Assembly: GCA_035649575.1 (NCBI GenBank)
Contig: DASRJH010000045.1
Coordinates: 1-17,394 of the forward strand
Length of the DNA: 17,394 nt
Reading direction: 5' to 3'
Source of the DNA: DASVAL01 sp035649575
GTDB lineage: Bacteria; Planctomycetota; UBA1135; UBA2386
Both the position numbers and the translations under genes were made by a program. Below the pieces are notes generated by a model. It worked only from the letters and a program-made list of their open reading frames with translations, did not search any database and was not told where the DNA came from. Positions 14,364 to 17,394 of the stretch are shown here, piece after piece (positions within the stretch are counted from its first letter, which is position 1; each line of letters opens with the position of its first letter).

Positions 14364-14483
14364 TCAGCCGCCACCCGCCTTGAGCGGCAGCATCGGAGCC
14401 GCGGGCTTCTTCGCGCGCGCCTCGCGCTGCTTCTGGTCTTCGACGGCCTTCTCGAGGGTCGCCGCGTCGACGCCGATTCCGCA
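14364..14483 (-). pseudogene. C-terminal fragment of an unidentified protein
   Basis: On the minus strand this frame reads CGIGVDAATLEKAVEDQ, then KQREARAKKPAAPMLPLKAG before TGA. A charged helix followed by a Lys/Ala/Pro-rich tail looks like a genuine protein end. No start codon exists: upstream the frame runs into the 28-bp palindrome. It is interpreted as another cut-off 3' remnant. The family is not recognisable from 38 residues. Confidence 0.4.
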
Positions 14484-14493
14484 CGACGATCCA

Positions 14494-14521
14494 GGTAACC
14501 GCCGGCGCGCCGGCGGTTACC
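14494..14521. other. 28-bp perfect palindrome just upstream of the FG-GAP gene
   Basis: The half-site GGTAACCGCCGGCG is followed directly by its exact reverse complement, with no spacer. The palindrome ends 13 bases before the ATG at 14535, covering the usual ribosome-binding-site position. It could be an operator, an RNA hairpin that hides the start, a bidirectional terminator stem or a recombination scar. Confidence 0.75.
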
Positions 14522-14534
14522 ATGCGGCACACTC

Positions 14535-16001
14535 ATGCGCGCCCGTGCTGCGATGCTCGTCGGTGTGTTCTCGTTGCCGTGCACCGCGGCGGCCCAGGTG
14601 CCCCAGTTCTTCTCGACGTCCCCGGCGGTGTTCAACTGGATCTACCCCACGGGCGGCGTGGTGGCCGACTTCGACCGCGACGGCAGCTCCGACCTGTGTG
14701 TGTCGGGGTGGATCGGCCCGCCGCTGACGCTGTTCCGGAACGACGGGCTCGGCGACCTGGCGGTGAACCCGCTGCCGGCGCTGAACCTGTCGCAGCCCAC
14801 CGTGGCGTTCGTCGACTTCGACGGCGACCGCGACCGCGACATGTTCGTGTCGTGGCCGAACTCCGCGGGCTCGAACGTCGCGCTGTTCCGCTACGTCGGC
14901 GGCGGCGGGTGGCTCGACGCGAGTGCGAGCCTGCCACTGATGCAGGGCTTCACCGGCATCGTCGTCGCCGACCTCGACGGCGACGGCGACGAGGACCTGG
15001 CGGGATGCGGACACTCCATCGTCAGCGGCGCCGCCGGCATCCTGACCAACACCAACGGCGTGTTCACGTACAGCTCGGCGTTCGGCGGCCAGCAGTTCAC
15101 GATCGCCGGCGCCGACTTCGACGGCGATGGCGACGTGGACATCGCGACGACGACGCCGCTGCAGCTGTGGCGCAACGACGGCGGCATGGTGTTCACGAAC
15201 GTCTCCTCGACACAGCTGCCCCCGTTGCCCGCCTACTGGGCGCACCTCGCGTTCGCCGACGTCGACGGCGACGGCGACCGGGACCTCGTGCTCGGCGACC
15301 AGGTCAACTACGTCAATCCGTTCGACCGGCTGCTGGTGAACAACGGCAGCGGCACGTTCGTCGAGATCCCGGGCGCGATCCCGCCGCACCCCGGAGTCCA
15401 CACGCTGTCGCCCGCGTTGGCCGACGTCGACGAGGACGGCGACCTCGACCTGATCCGCGGCGGCAACCCGCCCAACGTGTCGCTCAACGACGGCACCGGC
15501 CTCTTCACGCTCGCCATCAACCGCCTGCCGCCGCTCACGAACGTCAGCGCCATGGTTCTGCCCGCCGACGTCGACCGCGACGGAGACGTCGACCTGCTGT
15601 TGCTGACGTTCGGCCAACCGGGGCAGATCCTGTGGAACCGCCACCGCCACGTCACGGTCCCCGCGCCGCCTGCGATCGGCCAGAGCTGGACCGTCGAGCT
15701 GTGGGGCCAGCCAGGCTACGGCGTCGGCACTCGCACCGTGCTGCTCGGCATCGGCCTCGCGCGGCTGAGCCAACCCGTCGTCGTGCCGCCGTTCGGCACC
15801 CTGTGGCTCGACCTCGGCATGCTGTTCCTGCTGCAACCGGCGCTGATCGCCCCCGCCGCCGGCGCCGTGCCGCTCGTGTTCGCGATCCCGCCCGCGCCGT
15901 CCATCGTCGGCGTCACGCTGCACATGCAGGCGCTGATCGAGGAGACCGCGGGTGTCGGCGACGTGCGGCTGACGCCGCTCATCAGTGCGACGATCCAGTG
16001 A
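14535..16001 (+). CDS. Secreted FG-GAP/VCBS beta-propeller protein
   Basis: The 488-residue product has a signal peptide (MRARAAMLVGVFSLPCTAAA, cleavage near residue 20). Seven calcium-loop FG-GAP/VCBS units run between residues 45 and about 354: DFDRDGSSDL, DFDGDRDRDM, DLDGDGDEDL, DFDGDGDVDI, DVDGDGDRDL, DVDEDGDLDL and DVDRDGDVDL, as in a seven-bladed propeller. The last 110 residues (GQSWTVELWGQPG, LLGIGLARL, PPFGTLWLDL, VFAIPPAPSIVGVTLHMQAL) form a small beta module often found at the end of secreted planctomycete proteins, perhaps a sorting or anchoring domain (recollection, not tested). Likely a cell-surface or extracellular Ca-binding protein for adhesion or ligand binding. The start ATG is chosen for the signal peptide; no Shine-Dalgarno sequence is visible and the palindrome occupies its place. 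Confidence 0.9.
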   Translation: MRARAAMLVGVFSLPCTAAAQVPQFFSTSPAVFNWIYPTGGVVADFDRDGSSDLCVSGWIGPPLTLFRNDGLGDLAVNPLPALNLSQPTVAFVDFDGDRDRDMFVSWPNSAGSNVALFRYVGGGGWLDASASLPLMQGFTGIVVADLDGDGDEDLAGCGHSIVSGAAGILTNTNGVFTYSSAFGGQQFTIAGADFDGDGDVDIATTTPLQLWRNDGGMVFTNVSSTQLPPLPAYWAHLAFADVDGDGDRDLVLGDQVNYVNPFDRLLVNNGSGTFVEIPGAIPPHPGVHTLSPALADVDEDGDLDLIRGGNPPNVSLNDGTGLFTLAINRLPPLTNVSAMVLPADVDRDGDVDLLLLTFGQPGQILWNRHRHVTVPAPPAIGQSWTVELWGQPGYGVGTRTVLLGIGLARLSQPVVVPPFGTLWLDLGMLFLLQPALIAPAAGAVPLVFAIPPAPSIVGVTLHMQALIEETAGVGDVRLTPLISATIQ

Positions 16002-16131
16002 AGCCGCGCCCTGCAGGAACGCGCTCGCGCTCCTTGCCGCTCCGCGAGTCGGTGCTCGACACCGCGCGCGAGGACTCGACTACCGCGCGCCGCAGTCCAG
16101 CGGCCAACGAACGCACGCCGATAACCGCCGC

Positions 16132-16857
16132 ATGGCCGGAGCCCGGTGGCGCGCGATCCCGCCGGGCGACCGCTTCCTGTTCGTCCGCTTCGGCACCTGG
16201 AAATCGTTCGCGGACGGCGCGCAGCCGCGGATCGACGACGCCGGCCACTTCGCCTTGCCGCTGCCGGCGGACAGCCCCGGCCCCGATGCGCGGGTCGAGT
16301 TCCGCAGCGGCGTGCAGGGCCTCGTCGGCCGCGTCGTCGCCGTCGACCAGCCGGGCCACCGCGTGTTCGTCGAGCACCCGGCGGTGCGCTTCGTCGAACT
16401 CAGGGTGGAGCCGCGAAGGCCGGGTCGATGGATGCTGCACCTGTACGTCGACGGTCAGGACGGCACGCCGTGGCAGATGCTGAACCACACGCTGCCGTCG
16501 CGCGCACTGGTGCCCGAGGGAATGAGCCTGCATGGCGCATTGCTCGAAGACGACGCCGGCAGCCCACGATTGCCTACACTGACGACCGCGTTCGTCACGC
16601 TCGACGGCTCGCAGCGCGAAGTCACGATCCGCGGCAGCGGCCACTGGTGCGCGATCCGCCTCGAGCGGCAAGGCACCAAGGCAGTGGCCTTGCTGCTCGA
16701 TCCGCAGCGGCGGCCCAGCGGTGTCCGCTGCCACATCGAACCGTCAGGTGCGTGCCGTCTCTGGGTGCCCGATGGTGCGAGCGGCATCCAGGTCCGCCTC
16801 GAGCCCGGCGGCGCGCAGGACTTCGACGCCGCACGCGACGAGATCACGCTGCGCTGA
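16132..16857 (+). CDS. Protein of unknown function, possibly 5'-truncated
   Basis: The 241-residue product from the ATG at 16132 has no signal peptide or membrane segment. It shows alternating short strands (RFLFVRFGTWKSF, RVEFRSGVQGLVGRVVAVD, WMLHLYVDGQDGTPWQML, LTTAFVTLDGSQREVTIRG, GIQVRLEPGG), suggesting two or three beta-sandwich domains, as in the C-terminal part of larger carboxypeptidase-regulatory-like surface proteins. The same frame stays open back to 15985 but the translation there is low-complexity and overlaps the FG-GAP gene; no ribosome binding site is seen before 16132. It may therefore be a 3' remnant of a longer gene. It follows the FG-GAP gene on the same strand with a 130-base gap. 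No family is recognised. Confidence 0.5.
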   Translation: MAGARWRAIPPGDRFLFVRFGTWKSFADGAQPRIDDAGHFALPLPADSPGPDARVEFRSGVQGLVGRVVAVDQPGHRVFVEHPAVRFVELRVEPRRPGRWMLHLYVDGQDGTPWQMLNHTLPSRALVPEGMSLHGALLEDDAGSPRLPTLTTAFVTLDGSQREVTIRGSGHWCAIRLERQGTKAVALLLDPQRRPSGVRCHIEPSGACRLWVPDGASGIQVRLEPGGAQDFDAARDEITLR

Positions 16858-16959
16858 CGCGCGATCACGAACGCGTCCGCGATCAGCGTCGTCGCGATCG
16901 GCAGAGACCAGGTCGGGCCTGCGGCTCGGCAGGCAGCGGCGGCCGTGATCAGGACGCGG

Positions 16960-17394
16960 CTAGAACAGTGTCACCGTGATCACGCACGTATCCGTGGTCG
17001 TGTACTGTCCATCGAAGGCGCTGAGCTGGAAGACGTAGGTGCCGAGCCCCACCAACGCGACGTCCGTCACGGGTTGCGTTGGCGCCGTGAAGATCGCGAG
17101 ACCAGGGCCCGAGACCTGGCTCCATTGGACCGCCAGCGGACCGCCCGGCAGGCCGTCGTCGGCGACCTGCCCTGCAAGGTGCGTCGTCAGCGCCGTGATC
17201 GTGGTGTGGAGATCGGGCCCGGCATTGACGACGGGCGGTTGGTTCACTGCCTGCACCGTGACCACGCACGCATCCATGCCCCAGTGCTCGCCGTCGAAGA
17301 CCCAGAGCTCGAGCGTGTAGCTGCCGGGTGCCGAGAACGTCACGTGGGTCCCGGGTTGCGCTGGCGCCGTGAAGTTCGCCTGGCCAGGACCCGA
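16960..17394 (-). CDS. C-terminal end of a PKD-repeat secreted protein (partial)
   Basis: The visible 144 residues, whose 5' part lies outside the window, contain one full PKD/Ig-like repeat and the end of another. Signatures are VNQPPVVNAGPDL, LAGQVADDGLPGGPLAVQWS, VSGPGLAIFTAPTQP and GTYVFQLSAFDGQ. The units are near copies: SGPGQANFTAPAQPGTHV pairs with SGPGLAIFTAPTQPVTDV, and DACVVTV pairs with DTCVITV. Such domains occur in large extracellular proteins as spacers or for carbohydrate and protein contact. The protein ends directly after the last repeat (VITVTLF), so no separate sorting domain is present. Each repeat carries one Cys. It converges on the 16132-16857 gene with about 100 bases between stops; that gap holds nothing recognisable. 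Confidence 0.85.
   Translation of the reverse strand, partial: SGPGQANFTAPAQPGTHVTFSAPGSYTLELWVFDGEHWGMDACVVTVQAVNQPPVVNAGPDLHTTITALTTHLAGQVADDGLPGGPLAVQWSQVSGPGLAIFTAPTQPVTDVALVGLGTYVFQLSAFDGQYTTTDTCVITVTLF

Noticed and set aside
14494..14521. Integron attC site
   Set aside because: The palindrome is perfect and spacerless and lacks GTTRRRY/RYYYAAC core sites; no integrase is present.
14517..15923. 468-codon minus-strand frame opposite the FG-GAP gene
   Set aside because: Low-complexity Arg/Asp/Val shadow produced by the repeated Asp/Gly codons of the calcium loops.

Overview
This is a GC-rich bacterial window, roughly 70 percent GC by eye. The gene content points to Planctomycetota or a close PVC relative. 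Indicators are a ThuA domain leading into a PVC-type membrane-bound dehydrogenase, a Hanks-type Ser/Thr kinase with a periplasmic SUMF1/FGE-like domain, an FG-GAP/VCBS protein with a short C-terminal beta module, PKD-repeat secreted proteins and several lipoproteins. The assignment is inference from family content; no rRNA or tRNA gene was seen.

Layout, left to right. 1-2289 (minus, runs off the left edge): an exonuclease-RecQ helicase fusion. 2494-3540 (plus): a ThuA protein cut off just after it enters its dehydrogenase domain. 3537-3917 (plus): a small OB-fold-like lipoprotein whose start overlaps that stop. 4011-5156 (plus): the C-terminal part of an IS91-family transposase, followed by TTCCTATCC-type motifs that resemble IS91/ISCR oriIS ends; the same motif sits at the ThuA truncation. 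5613-6479 (plus): a lower-GC secreted protein ending in GWTEDPTLFK. 6812-9961 (plus): a transmembrane kinase with TPR, Ig-like and SUMF1-like parts, convergent with two minus-strand lipoprotein genes (9978-10976 and 10964-11161). 11158-11280 (minus): a fragment homologous to the end of the 5613 protein. 11347-12417 (minus): mfd cut down to its N-terminal UvrB-like part. 12556-13000 (plus): a frameshifted 3' fragment of an amidohydrolase. 13107-13976 (minus): a ferredoxin/metallo-beta-lactamase fusion. 14149-14483: small fragments. 14535-16001 (plus): the FG-GAP protein, preceded by a 28-bp perfect palindrome. 16132-16857 (plus): an unrecognised protein. 16960-17394 (minus, runs off the right edge): PKD repeats.

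The main theme is a patchwork. Intact genes (recQ fusion, kinase, ferredoxin-MBL, FG-GAP) are separated by pieces of at least five other genes, each cut at a definite point. Several cuts lie near candidate rolling-circle transposon ends, GC-rich hairpins or dispersed repeats. The kinase, with an extracytoplasmic sensor region, and the adjacent lipoproteins form the most plausible functional neighbourhood (envelope sensing), though they are convergent and not one operon. I found no defence island, CRISPR array, diversity-generating retroelement or biosynthetic cluster. The unusual features are the fusion architectures, the candidate IS91-driven rearrangement, the repeated GWTEDPTLF module and the palindromes.
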